Below, piece after piece: positions 1 to 5,368 of a DNA stretch of 5,368 nt. The translations under genes and the position numbers were made by a program. The DNA comes from Rhodospirillales bacterium (lineage in GTDB: Bacteria; Pseudomonadota; Gammaproteobacteria; Steroidobacterales; Rariloculaceae). The notes under the pieces were generated by a model, which saw only the letters and a list, made by a program, of their open reading frames with translations, ran no database searches and was not told the origin of the DNA. Numbering within the stretch: the stretch's first letter is position 1; the number at the start of each line of letters is the position of its first letter. The stretch lies in contig JAHEEO010000213.1 in assembly GCA_024640665.1 (NCBI GenBank), positions 1-5,368 of the forward strand, read 5' to 3'.

Positions 1-793
1 ATCTGCCTCCGCGTTCGCCGCCGCCAAACTGCATGACCCGGTTCACGCCGATCGACCAGCCCGGAAACGGCTCAATAGATAAGTGCATGCCGGCCAACCG
101 CGGATTGCCGGTTGTGAATCCGTTATTGAATCGAATTCGGGATGACTCGCTCATCTCTGCAACAAACATTTCGTAGCGCAGGTTAAATCGAGTCAAAGGC
201 GTGTAATTCGACACTGTGAGCGACGGCATCGTTTGCGCCTGCGTGCTGATCAGCATGCTGCTCTCAGACAGCGGCGAAAACCAGTGATCCCGGTAGCCGA
301 AATCAAGCTGCAGGTACTCAAAGCCGGCGCTGAGCATCGTTCCGGCGGCAAACGACTCATCCTCGAAGGCGATACCCCCGACCGATATCAGCAGATGGTC
401 GCCGGGTTGCCAATAACCGCTGGCCGATAATTCATATGCGCTGTCGCTGGGTGCGCCATGGCGGTTTGGCAGCGCAGTGCGGGGGCCGGAGCTGGCGCCG
501 ATGGCTGCACTGGCGTGGCTCAAGCCGGCATCGCGCATAAAGCCGTTCAAGTATCTGCGTACTTGCGCACACAATGCGGCATCATGTTCGCAGGCGGCTG
601 GCAGCGCATCCAGTACCGTGGCGGCGGCGATCGGCCTGGTCAGGATGGGTTGATCGGCATAAATGAGCACCCGTTCAACGAGGCGCTCGATTTCTGGGGA
701 CAGCTTCAGCGGCAAGTATGGGCTGACGCCTCTGGCCGCCACGTTGCTGCAAGCCAGTGCTGCGCCGAGCGCCGCGAGGGGGAGCAATTTCAT
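1..793 (-). CDS. Capsule assembly Wzi-family outer-membrane protein, N-terminal part (cut by window edge)
   Basis: Reading the - strand from the ATG at 793-791 gives 264 codons with no stop before the left edge. The start is bounded by an in-frame stop at 805-803. The first 20 residues form a signal peptide: MK, a hydrophobic Leu/Ala core, then a V-A-A signal peptidase I type site. The mature N-terminus (about 24-100) is polar and probably helical, with SPEIERLVERVL, LTRPIAA and two close cysteines (C68, C75). After that come alternating short strands with aromatic ends, including GYRDHWFSP at 166-174, SNYTPLTRF, FTTGNPRLAG and GWSIGVNRVMQFGGGER at 245-261. These resemble, from memory, the Wzi/Caps_assemb_Wzi family: an outer-membrane beta-barrel with an N-terminal helical part that in E. 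coli binds capsular polysaccharide at the surface. Known family members run to roughly 450-500 residues, so about half is missing. No polysaccharide gene lies in this window, so the glycan it serves is unknown. It is divergent from the tRNA/tig operon. Confidence 0.82.
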   Translation of the reverse strand, partial: MKLLPLAALGAALACSNVAARGVSPYLPLKLSPEIERLVERVLIYADQPILTRPIAAATVLDALPAACEHDAALCAQVRRYLNGFMRDAGLSHASAAIGASSGPRTALPNRHGAPSDSAYELSASGYWQPGDHLLISVGGIAFEDESFAAGTMLSAGFEYLQLDFGYRDHWFSPLSESSMLISTQAQTMPSLTVSNYTPLTRFNLRYEMFVAEMSESSRIRFNNGFTTGNPRLAGMHLSIEPFPGWSIGVNRVMQFGGGERGGR

Positions 794-820
794 GCGCGTA
801 TTCTACTCTGTCTTCTTCGC

Positions 821-826
821 TATAAT
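821..826 (+). promoter_or_regulatory. Probable -10 box of the tRNA-Leu / tig promoter
   Basis: A perfect TATAAT lies 25 bases before the first tRNA nucleotide, in the 57-base gap between the divergent Wzi-like gene and tRNA-Leu. Transcription would start near 833, leaving a leader of about 18 bases for RNase P to remove. No good -35 hexamer is visible 16-18 bases upstream (the 17-base position reads GTATTC), and there is no TG extended -10. The promoter call therefore rests on the -10 match and its position. Confidence 0.6.
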
Positions 827-850
827 ACTTCGCTGCCTGCGGTGTGAACG

Positions 851-935
<85 letters not shown>

Positions 936-971
936 TACGCGCTAGGCAGCACAATTCATCACCGAACAATT

Positions 972-975
972 GGGA
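972..975 (+). promoter_or_regulatory. Weak ribosome binding site that favours the GTG start of tig
   Basis: GGGA ends nine bases before the GTG at 985. The upstream in-frame TTG at 970 overlaps this motif and has no purine-rich sequence in front of it, so the GTG is the better start. Confidence 0.5.
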
Positions 976-984
976 ACTCGACAC

Positions 985-2292
985 GTGGCAGAAGCGACGA
1001 ATTTACAAATAAGCGTTGATCCGGCTAAGGGCCTCGAACGGCGGATGACCGTGCGTGTACCTGCCGAGATGATCGAGCAGCAGATCACCTCTCGACTGGC
1101 GCGGGTGGGCCGCACGGCGAAACTGAAGGGGTTTCGGCCGGGTAAGGTACCCGCCAAAGTGGTCCGCCAGCGTTTTGGCGCGGAAGTGCGCCAAGAAGTG
1201 CTCTCAGAGGTCATCCGGACAAGTTATTCACAGGCCATTAATGAGCAAAGTCTGCGCCCGGCCGGCGGTCCAGCGATTGAGATGCTGCCGGAAGACGATA
1301 AGCATTTTGGCTATCAGGCTGTGTTCGAGGTCTATCCTGAAATACAGCTTGCCGAGCTTGCGGGGCTGTCCATCGAGACGCCAGCGGTCGATATTGTCGA
1401 GGCCGACATCGACGACATGATCGAGAAACTGCGGTTGCAGCGTGCTGAATGGAAAACTGCTGACAAGAAGGCGGCAGAGGGTGACCGGATCGTCATCGAT
1501 TTTAGCGGTCGAATCGGCGACGAGCCGTTCGACGGTGGTGAAGGCAAGGAGGTCGAGTTAGTCATTGGTGACGGGCAAGTCATTGAAGACTTTGAGAAAG
1601 CGCTGAAGGGCTTGTCTGCAGGCGACACGAAAAGCGCGAAGGTCAAGTTTCCAAAGGATTATCCCAGCGAGAACTTGGCGGGCCAGAAAACGGTTTTCGA
1701 TATCACGGTGCATCGAGTCGAGGAGCGGGTATTGCCTGAGGTCGACGCGGAGTTCATGGAGGCTTTCGGTGTAACCGAAGGCGGGTTGGATGCGTTGCGC
1801 ACCGAGGTTCGCGGCAACATGGAACGTGAACTCAGCGAGCGACTTCGTGCCGAAACTAAGACGCGTACCCTCGACGCGCTGCTCGCAGCGAATACCATAG
1901 ACGTCCCCGCGGCCTTGGTCCGTGAGGAAATAGGTAGTTTGCAGAGCGCGGCCATGCAGAGAATGGGTATCAGCGACCCGCAGCAGGCGCCGGACCCAGC
2001 GCAGTTTGAAGCGCTGGCGAAACGTCGTGTAGCGCTAGGGCTCATTGTCGAACGGTTAATTGCTGATAACGACATTGTGCTCGATCGAGACCGCGTTGAC
2101 GTTAGAATTCAAGAACTTGTAGAGCCGTATGACAAACCCGAAGAGGCTGCGCAGGTCTATCGAACAAATCGCGATTTAATGGCGCAGGTTGAGTCGGCAG
2201 TGCTCGAAGACCAGGTGGTCGACTATGTGCTCGAACAATCGACGCAGAAGCCAAAGAAACTCGGCTTCCAGGACTTTATGAATGCTCGTTAG
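985..2292 (+). CDS. tig: Trigger factor, ribosome-bound chaperone and peptidyl-prolyl isomerase
   Basis: Encodes 435 residues from GTG 985 to TAG 2290-2292, close to the 432 of E. coli. It is an ATP-independent chaperone that docks at ribosomal protein L23 by the exit tunnel and shields nascent chains. The N-terminal ribosome-binding domain (about 1-120) carries the signature GFRPGKVP at 49-56, followed by a typical VVRQRFG helix. The FKBP-type isomerase domain starts at GDRIVIDFSG (166-175), includes EPFDGG and the GDGQVIEDFEKAL stretch, and ends near FDITVHRVEER (about 238-248). The rest is the helical C-terminal chaperone domain, rich in Glu, Arg and Gln as usual. An in-frame TTG at 970 would add five residues (MGTRH), but family members begin near the LQISV stretch, just after the GTG. 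It is the first protein gene of the cluster; clpP follows after 39 bases with no visible terminator. Identification is firm; only the start is uncertain. Confidence 0.96.
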   Translation: MAEATNLQISVDPAKGLERRMTVRVPAEMIEQQITSRLARVGRTAKLKGFRPGKVPAKVVRQRFGAEVRQEVLSEVIRTSYSQAINEQSLRPAGGPAIEMLPEDDKHFGYQAVFEVYPEIQLAELAGLSIETPAVDIVEADIDDMIEKLRLQRAEWKTADKKAAEGDRIVIDFSGRIGDEPFDGGEGKEVELVIGDGQVIEDFEKALKGLSAGDTKSAKVKFPKDYPSENLAGQKTVFDITVHRVEERVLPEVDAEFMEAFGVTEGGLDALRTEVRGNMERELSERLRAETKTRTLDALLAANTIDVPAALVREEIGSLQSAAMQRMGISDPQQAPDPAQFEALAKRRVALGLIVERLIADNDIVLDRDRVDVRIQELVEPYDKPEEAAQVYRTNRDLMAQVESAVLEDQVVDYVLEQSTQKPKKLGFQDFMNAR

Positions 2293-2319
2293 GTCACAAG
2301 GCCTGCGCAACACCGTTTT

Positions 2320-2324
2320 AGGAG
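2320..2324 (+). promoter_or_regulatory. Strong Shine-Dalgarno site fixing the GTG start of clpP
   Basis: AGGAG sits seven bases before GTG 2332. No ATG start fits the family: the first internal Met is residue 11, within the conserved PMVVEQ motif of the mature protein. This site therefore decides the start. Confidence 0.85.
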
Positions 2325-2331
2325 TTTAAGA

Positions 2332-2943
2332 GTGACAACGACAGCGCTGAATTTGATCCCGATGGTGGTAGAGCAAACCGCCCGCGGTGAACGGTCTTAT
2401 GACATCTATTCGCGACTGCTGAAAGACCGGGTGGTGTTTATCGTCGGTGGCATCGAAGACCAGGTTGCAAATCTCGTGGTCGCTCAATTGCTGTTTCTCG
2501 AGTCTGAGAATCCGGATAAAGATATTCATTTGTACATAAACTCCCCGGGTGGTGTCGTGACTGCTGGAATGGCAATTTACGACACGATGCAGTTCATTAA
2601 ACCCGATGTCAGCACCATCTGCGTGGGCCAGGCGGCCAGCATGGGGTCGCTGTTATTGGCTGGCGGAGCCAAAGGCAAGCGTTTCTGCCTGCCACACTCG
2701 CGCATCATGATCCATCAGCCCAGCGGCGGTTTTCAGGGCCAGGCTTCAGATATCGATATCCACGCTCGCGAAGTTCTGAAATTGCGCGCGCAGTTGAATC
2801 AGATTCTGGCCACGCATACTGGTCAACCCATTGAACAGATTGAGAAAGACAGCGATCGTGACTTCTTTATGGGTGCGGAGGATGCCGTGGAATACGGGGT
2901 TGTCGACGCTATGCTGAGCGAGCGCAAATTTCCCAAATCTTGA
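2332..2943 (+). CDS. clpP: ATP-dependent Clp protease proteolytic subunit ClpP
   Basis: Encodes 203 residues, with a GTG start behind a strong AGGAG. ClpP forms a cytoplasmic double-heptamer serine peptidase chamber that degrades substrates delivered by ClpX (or ClpA). The catalytic triad is visible: Ser103 in GQAASMGS, His128 in RIMIHQP and Asp177 in SDRDFF. Also present are the oxyanion-region motif NSPGG (70-74), the VVTAGMAIYDTMQF stretch and the AVEYGVVD segment near the C-terminus. The N-terminus is short. Residues aligned with the E. coli mature end (ALVPMV) begin at Asn7, leaving about six residues of propeptide instead of fourteen. The last residues (ERKFPKS) form a short tail. Its partner gene clpX lies 131 bases downstream on the same strand, and trigger factor lies just upstream, the common gammaproteobacterial order. 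No clear promoter is seen in the 39-base tig-clpP gap, so expression probably comes from upstream. Confidence 0.97.
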   Translation: MTTTALNLIPMVVEQTARGERSYDIYSRLLKDRVVFIVGGIEDQVANLVVAQLLFLESENPDKDIHLYINSPGGVVTAGMAIYDTMQFIKPDVSTICVGQAASMGSLLLAGGAKGKRFCLPHSRIMIHQPSGGFQGQASDIDIHAREVLKLRAQLNQILATHTGQPIEQIEKDSDRDFFMGAEDAVEYGVVDAMLSERKFPKS

Positions 2944-2955
2944 TCCAACACCTTT

Positions 2956-2983
2956 AGTTTGACGATCTCTATGACGACAAACT
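2956..2983 (+). other. Imperfect hairpin after clpP
   Basis: The arms are AGTTTGACG (2956-2964) and CGACAAACT (2975-2983). They pair over nine positions with one A-A mismatch, around a ten-base loop. No T run follows directly, so it does not look like an intrinsic terminator. It could be a 3'-end stabilising or processing element between clpP and clpX messages. Confidence 0.4.
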
Positions 2984-3003
2984 CAGATGTGGGAGTTCGT
3001 GCT

Positions 3004-3032
3004 TTGCAGACATTTTTTACAAATGCTATAAG
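3004..3032 (+). promoter_or_regulatory. Candidate sigma-70 promoter for clpX inside the operon
   Basis: TTGCAG (3004-3009) and TATAAG (3027-3032) are separated by exactly 17 bases. The spacer contains a T6 run. The -10 matches five of six consensus bases; the -35 matches only TTG. A start near 3039-3040 would give a leader of about 35 bases ending in the clpX ribosome binding site. An additional clpX promoter in the clpP-clpX gap is known in E. coli, so the position is plausible. Confidence 0.5.
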
Positions 3033-3074
3033 GCCCAGCATGGGTTACTGCACAAGATTCTTAAGGACGCCTGA

Positions 3075-4355
3075 ATGAGCGACGATTCACGCGGCAAGTC
3101 AGATGATGGCAAGCTACTTTATTGTTCTTTCTGCGGAAAGAGCCAGCACGAAGTCCGTAAGCTTATTGCGGGCCCATCCGTGTTTATTTGCGACGAATGC
3201 GTCGAGCTTTGTAATGACATCATTCGCGAAGAGCTTGATGACAAGGCTGAGCACGGCCGCGAAAGCCTGCCGAAGCCGCACGACATCAACGCCGTGCTGG
3301 ATGAGTACGTCATCGGTCAGAGTATTGCTAAGAAGGTACTTTCCGTCGCCGTCTACAATCACTACAAGCGCCTGGAGACGCGTGCGCGTGACAAGGGCAA
3401 GCAAGAGATAGAGCTCGCTAAGAGCAATATTCTGCTCATTGGGCCGACGGGTTGCGGCAAGACACTGCTTGCCGAGACTTTGGCAAGACTGCTCAATGTG
3501 CCTTTTACCATCGCGGATGCAACAACGCTCACTGAAGCAGGCTACGTCGGTGAGGATGTCGAGAACATCATCCAAAAACTGTTGCAGAAGTGCGAATACG
3601 ATGTCGAGAAAGCGCAGACCGGTATTGTGTATATCGATGAAATCGACAAGATTTCGCGCAAGTCCGATAATCCTTCCATTACTCGCGACGTTTCCGGTGA
3701 GGGTGTTCAGCAGGCCCTGTTAAAGCTGATCGAGGGCACTGTTGCCTCTGTGCCCCCGCAAGGCGGCCGTAAGCATCCGCAACAAGAGTTCCTGCAGGTT
3801 GATACATCCAACATTCTGTTTATCTGCGGTGGCGCATTCGCGGGACTCGATAAAATCATCTTGAATCGGTCCGCCAAGAGCGGAATTGGATTTGTCGCGG
3901 AAGTTCAAAGCCCGGATAACGACGAAAACCTGGGCAAGCTGCTGCATGAAGTCGAGCCTGAAGATTTGATCAAATTCGGTCTAATTCCCGAATTTGTCGG
4001 CCGCTTGCCGGTCGTCGCCACGCTTGAGGAGCTTGACGAAGACGCCTTGGTGAAAATTCTGCTCGAGCCGAAGAACGCGCTCACAAAGCAGTACCAGAAG
4101 CTTTTCGAAATGGAAGGTGCCGAACTCGAATTTCGCGAAGATGCGCTGCGTGCCATCGCCCGCAGGGCCATGGAGCGCAAGACTGGCGCTCGCGGACTCC
4201 GAACCGTCCTGGAAAATGTACTCCTCGACACGATGTATGACTTGCCGTCACTGCAGAATGCCACCAAAGTAGTGGTTGACGACGCTGTCGTGCTGGGCGA
4301 GACAAAGCCCTATATCATCTACGAAACGGAAGAAAAAGCCGCTGTCGGCGATTAG
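3075..4355 (+). CDS. clpX: ATP-dependent Clp protease ATPase subunit ClpX
   Basis: Encodes 426 residues (E. coli 424). AAGGA (3063-3067) lies seven bases before the ATG. ClpX is a hexameric AAA+ unfoldase that recognises tags and adaptors and threads substrates into ClpP. The N-terminal zinc-binding domain has four cysteines: C17, C20, C39 and C42. The AAA+ module shows Walker A GPTGCGKT (123-130), the pore-1 loop GYVGED (156-161), Walker B IVYIDEID (184-191), the RKHPQQEF loop, sensor-1 region NILFICGG, the ClpP-binding IGF loop (271-273), the probable arginine finger R310 in VGRLPVV, and sensor-2 GARGLR (371-376). All key residues are present. Two small differences from E. coli stand out: Cys for Ser in Walker A (C127), and Val rather than Gly after IGF. 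Its stop codon lies inside a terminator-like hairpin, and lon follows after 115 bases. Confidence 0.98.
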   Translation: MSDDSRGKSDDGKLLYCSFCGKSQHEVRKLIAGPSVFICDECVELCNDIIREELDDKAEHGRESLPKPHDINAVLDEYVIGQSIAKKVLSVAVYNHYKRLETRARDKGKQEIELAKSNILLIGPTGCGKTLLAETLARLLNVPFTIADATTLTEAGYVGEDVENIIQKLLQKCEYDVEKAQTGIVYIDEIDKISRKSDNPSITRDVSGEGVQQALLKLIEGTVASVPPQGGRKHPQQEFLQVDTSNILFICGGAFAGLDKIILNRSAKSGIGFVAEVQSPDNDENLGKLLHEVEPEDLIKFGLIPEFVGRLPVVATLEELDEDALVKILLEPKNALTKQYQKLFEMEGAELEFREDALRAIARRAMERKTGARGLRTVLENVLLDTMYDLPSLQNATKVVVDDAVVLGETKPYIIYETEEKAAVGD

Positions 4356-4366
4356 CGTCGCCTTTT
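4347..4366 (+). terminator. Small terminator-like hairpin across the clpX stop codon
   Basis: GGCGA (4347-4351) pairs perfectly with TCGCC (4358-4362) around a six-base loop that contains the TAG stop, followed at once by TTTT (4363-4366). The stem is only five base pairs and the T run is short. It is probably a weak or partial terminator that would reduce, not abolish, read-through from clpX into lon. Translating ribosomes reaching the stop could also prevent it from folding. Confidence 0.4.
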
Positions 4367-4379
4367 GTGACGCATTTCC

Positions 4380-4411
4380 CTTGAAGTCGGACCGCATTGG
4401 CCCGACATAAT
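4380..4411 (+). promoter_or_regulatory. Heat-shock (sigma-32-like) promoter of lon, possibly overlapping a sigma-70 promoter
   Basis: CCCTTGAA (4378-4385) matches the conserved -35 core of sigma-32 promoters. Fifteen bases after CTTGAA comes CCCGACATA (4401-4409), which fits the CCCCATNTA -10 pattern at six of eight defined positions. The overlapping CATAAT (4406-4411) with TTGAAG (4381-4386) could serve sigma-70, though its 19-base spacing is long. A start near 4415-4418 would give a leader of about 55 bases. lon is a classic sigma-32 regulon member, which supports the call. Confidence 0.68.
4386..4406. repeat. Dyad symmetry in the spacer of the lon promoter
   Basis: GTCGGACC (4386-4393) and GGCCCGAC (4399-4406) are inverted repeats with one mismatch (A4391 and C4401) around a five-base centre. 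The dyad fills the space between the -35 and -10 elements. It could be an operator for a repressor or a fortuitous hairpin. It lacks a T run, so it is not an intrinsic terminator. Confidence 0.45.
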
Positions 4412-4418
4412 ACGGAAG

Positions 4419-4438
4419 CGGTGGCTGGAGAGCCGCCG
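4419..4438 (+). other. Stable hairpin at the predicted 5' end of lon mRNA
   Basis: CGGTGGCT (4419-4426) pairs with AGCCGCCG (4431-4438) in an eight-pair stem with one G-U, closed by a GGAG tetraloop. It begins within a few bases of the predicted transcription start and lies 21 bases before the ribosome binding site. It may protect the 5' end from decay. The loop is Shine-Dalgarno-like but has no start codon at a suitable distance. No T run follows, so it is not a terminator. Confidence 0.5.
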
Positions 4439-4470
4439 ATATCACGTTTCGACATATCCAGGGAACATTG

Positions 4471-5368
4471 ATGGAACCAACTAACTTCGATTCGACTGAG
4501 CCTGTGCGGCTGCCCATATTGCCATTGCGCGATGTGGTTGTTTATCCACACATGGTGATTCCCTTGTTCGTCGGGCGCGATAAGTCTGTCGTTGCACTCG
4601 ATCAGGCCATGCAGTCGAACAAAGAAATCTTGTTGGTTGCTCAAACCAAAGCAGATGTCGATGAGCCACAGCAGGAAGATCTATACACAATTGGCACGGT
4701 AGCCACAATTCTGCAATTGCTGAAGTTGCCCGACGGTACCGTGAAGGTGTTGGTTGAAGGCAGCCGCCGAGCCCGCATCCGCGATTTTCAAGTTGGCGAT
4801 TGTTTCACGTGTGAGACGGTCGAATTCGAAGAAACCGACAATGAGGACGATCGCGAGATGGATGTTCTATCGCGATCTGTCGTCACGCATTTTGAGCAGT
4901 ACGTAAAGCTCAACAAGAAGATCCCGCCGGAAATCCTCACTTCTTTGTCGGGGATCGACTCGCCGAGCCGGCTGGCCGATACGGTGGCTGCGCAAATGGC
5001 GCTGAAGCTCGACGAGAAGCAAAAAATACTCGAGGTCGCAGAGGTGCGTAAGCGCTTGGAGCACGTGCTCGGCTTGATCGACGGCGAGATAGACATGCTG
5101 CGAATCGAAAAACGGATTCGCGGCCGCGTTAAGCAGCAGATGGAAAAGAGCCAGCGCGAGTACTACTTGAATGAGCAGATGAAGGCCATTCAAAAAGAAC
5201 TTGGCGATATGGATGAAGCGCCAAACGAGTTGGCCGAGCTGGAGCAGCGCATTGCCTCTGCAGGCATGTCGAAAGAGGCTAATGAAAAAGCAACGGCCGA
5301 GCTGAATAAACTCAAGATGATGTCGCCGATGTCGGCGGAAGCGACCGTTGTTCGCAACTATATTGACT
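4471..5368 (+). CDS. lon: ATP-dependent protease Lon, N-terminal part (cut by window edge)
   Basis: The frame is open from ATG 4471 to the right edge (299 complete codons). AGGGA (4460-4464) is spaced six bases from the ATG. Lon is a cytoplasmic hexameric AAA+ serine protease that degrades misfolded and regulatory proteins. The visible part is the substrate-binding N-domain (about residues 12-205), with LPILPLRDVVVYPHMVIPLFVGR near the start (residues 14-36) and the LLKLPDGTVKVLVEG stretch. It is followed by the long helical region carrying QMEKSQREYYLNEQ, MKAIQKELG and LKMMSPMSAEATVVRNYID. All are near-identical in wording to E. coli Lon. The AAA+ module and the Ser-Lys protease domain lie beyond the window. 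The truncation is due to the window edge, not to a mutation. The gene probably has its own heat-shock promoter upstream as well as read-through from clpX. Confidence 0.97.
   Translation, partial: MEPTNFDSTEPVRLPILPLRDVVVYPHMVIPLFVGRDKSVVALDQAMQSNKEILLVAQTKADVDEPQQEDLYTIGTVATILQLLKLPDGTVKVLVEGSRRARIRDFQVGDCFTCETVEFEETDNEDDREMDVLSRSVVTHFEQYVKLNKKIPPEILTSLSGIDSPSRLADTVAAQMALKLDEKQKILEVAEVRKRLEHVLGLIDGEIDMLRIEKRIRGRVKQQMEKSQREYYLNEQMKAIQKELGDMDEAPNELAELEQRIASAGMSKEANEKATAELNKLKMMSPMSAEATVVRNYID

Noticed and set aside
735..760. Possible lipoprotein lipobox around Cys15 of the Wzi-like protein
   Set aside because: The preceding residues are Ala-Leu-Ala, not the usual Leu-(Ser/Ala)-(Gly/Ala), and a good signal peptidase I site follows at A20.
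458..847. Open frame of 129 codons on the + strand, and the overlapping 663-872 frame
   Set aside because: They lie antisense to the Wzi-like gene, whose translation has a signal peptide and family motifs. The products are low-complexity shadows, and one runs into the tRNA.
936..984. Terminator or second promoter between tRNA-Leu and tig
   Set aside because: No stem followed by a T run and no -10/-35 pair of acceptable spacing is visible.
1659..2075. Ser/Arg-rich 138-codon - strand frame within tig, and similar - strand frames at 1332-1646 and 3905-4267
   Set aside because: Ser-, Arg- and Ala-rich composition typical of the reverse complement of a GC-rich gene; no ribosome binding site or recognisable domain.
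2959..2988. TTGACG as a -35 for another clpX promoter
   Set aside because: It is a good -35 match, but the best -10 at 18 bases (TCAGAT) matches only three of six; the hexamer also forms part of the hairpin arm.
3114..3575. 153-codon - strand frame opposite the clpX start
   Set aside because: Fully overlaps the highly conserved ClpX zinc and Walker A region; its product resembles nothing known to me.
4315..4644. - strand frames across the clpX-lon gap (4248-4517, 4315-4644, 4481-4708)
   Set aside because: They overlap conserved clpX and lon coding sequence and lack supporting translation signals.
5340..5368. Lon as a truncated pseudogene
   Set aside because: The frame is intact and highly conserved up to the last base; it simply leaves the window.

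Overview
The window is a conserved proteostasis block of a Gammaproteobacterium: tRNA-Leu, tig, clpP, clpX and lon in that order on the + strand. A divergent gene at the left edge encodes an outer-membrane protein of the capsule-assembly Wzi type. Base composition is moderately GC-rich. ClpP, ClpX and Lon resemble gammaproteobacterial sequences (for example the ClpP stretch after NSPGG, the ClpX RKH loop and the start of Lon). The exact order or family cannot be fixed from this alone. I see no insertion sequence, integrase, CRISPR array, toxin-antitoxin pair or phage gene.

Layout. Positions 1-793 (- strand) hold the first 264 codons of the Wzi-like gene, open at the left edge. Positions 794-850 are a short divergent intergenic region with a perfect TATAAT. 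Positions 851-935 are a complete tRNA-Leu(UAG) with encoded CCA. Trigger factor follows after 49 bases (985-2292), then clpP (2332-2943), clpX (3075-4355) and lon (4471 to the right edge, cut before the ATPase domain). There is no gene-free stretch longer than 131 bases.

How it works together. Trigger factor meets nascent chains at the ribosome exit tunnel. ClpX unfolds tagged or regulatory substrates and feeds them to the ClpP peptidase chamber. Lon is a separate ATP-dependent protease. The signals seen suggest one tRNA-tig-clpP-clpX transcription unit, with extra entry points before clpX (a sigma-70-like promoter in the clpP-clpX gap) and before lon. The lon gap has a small terminator-like hairpin across the clpX stop codon, then a sigma-32 heat-shock-like promoter with a dyad in its spacer, then a strong hairpin at the predicted 5' end of the lon mRNA.

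This is mostly housekeeping DNA. I do not see an undescribed system. The points worth a second look are the regulatory layout around lon, the tRNA-mRNA fusion transcript implied upstream of tig, and small departures in ClpP and ClpX.
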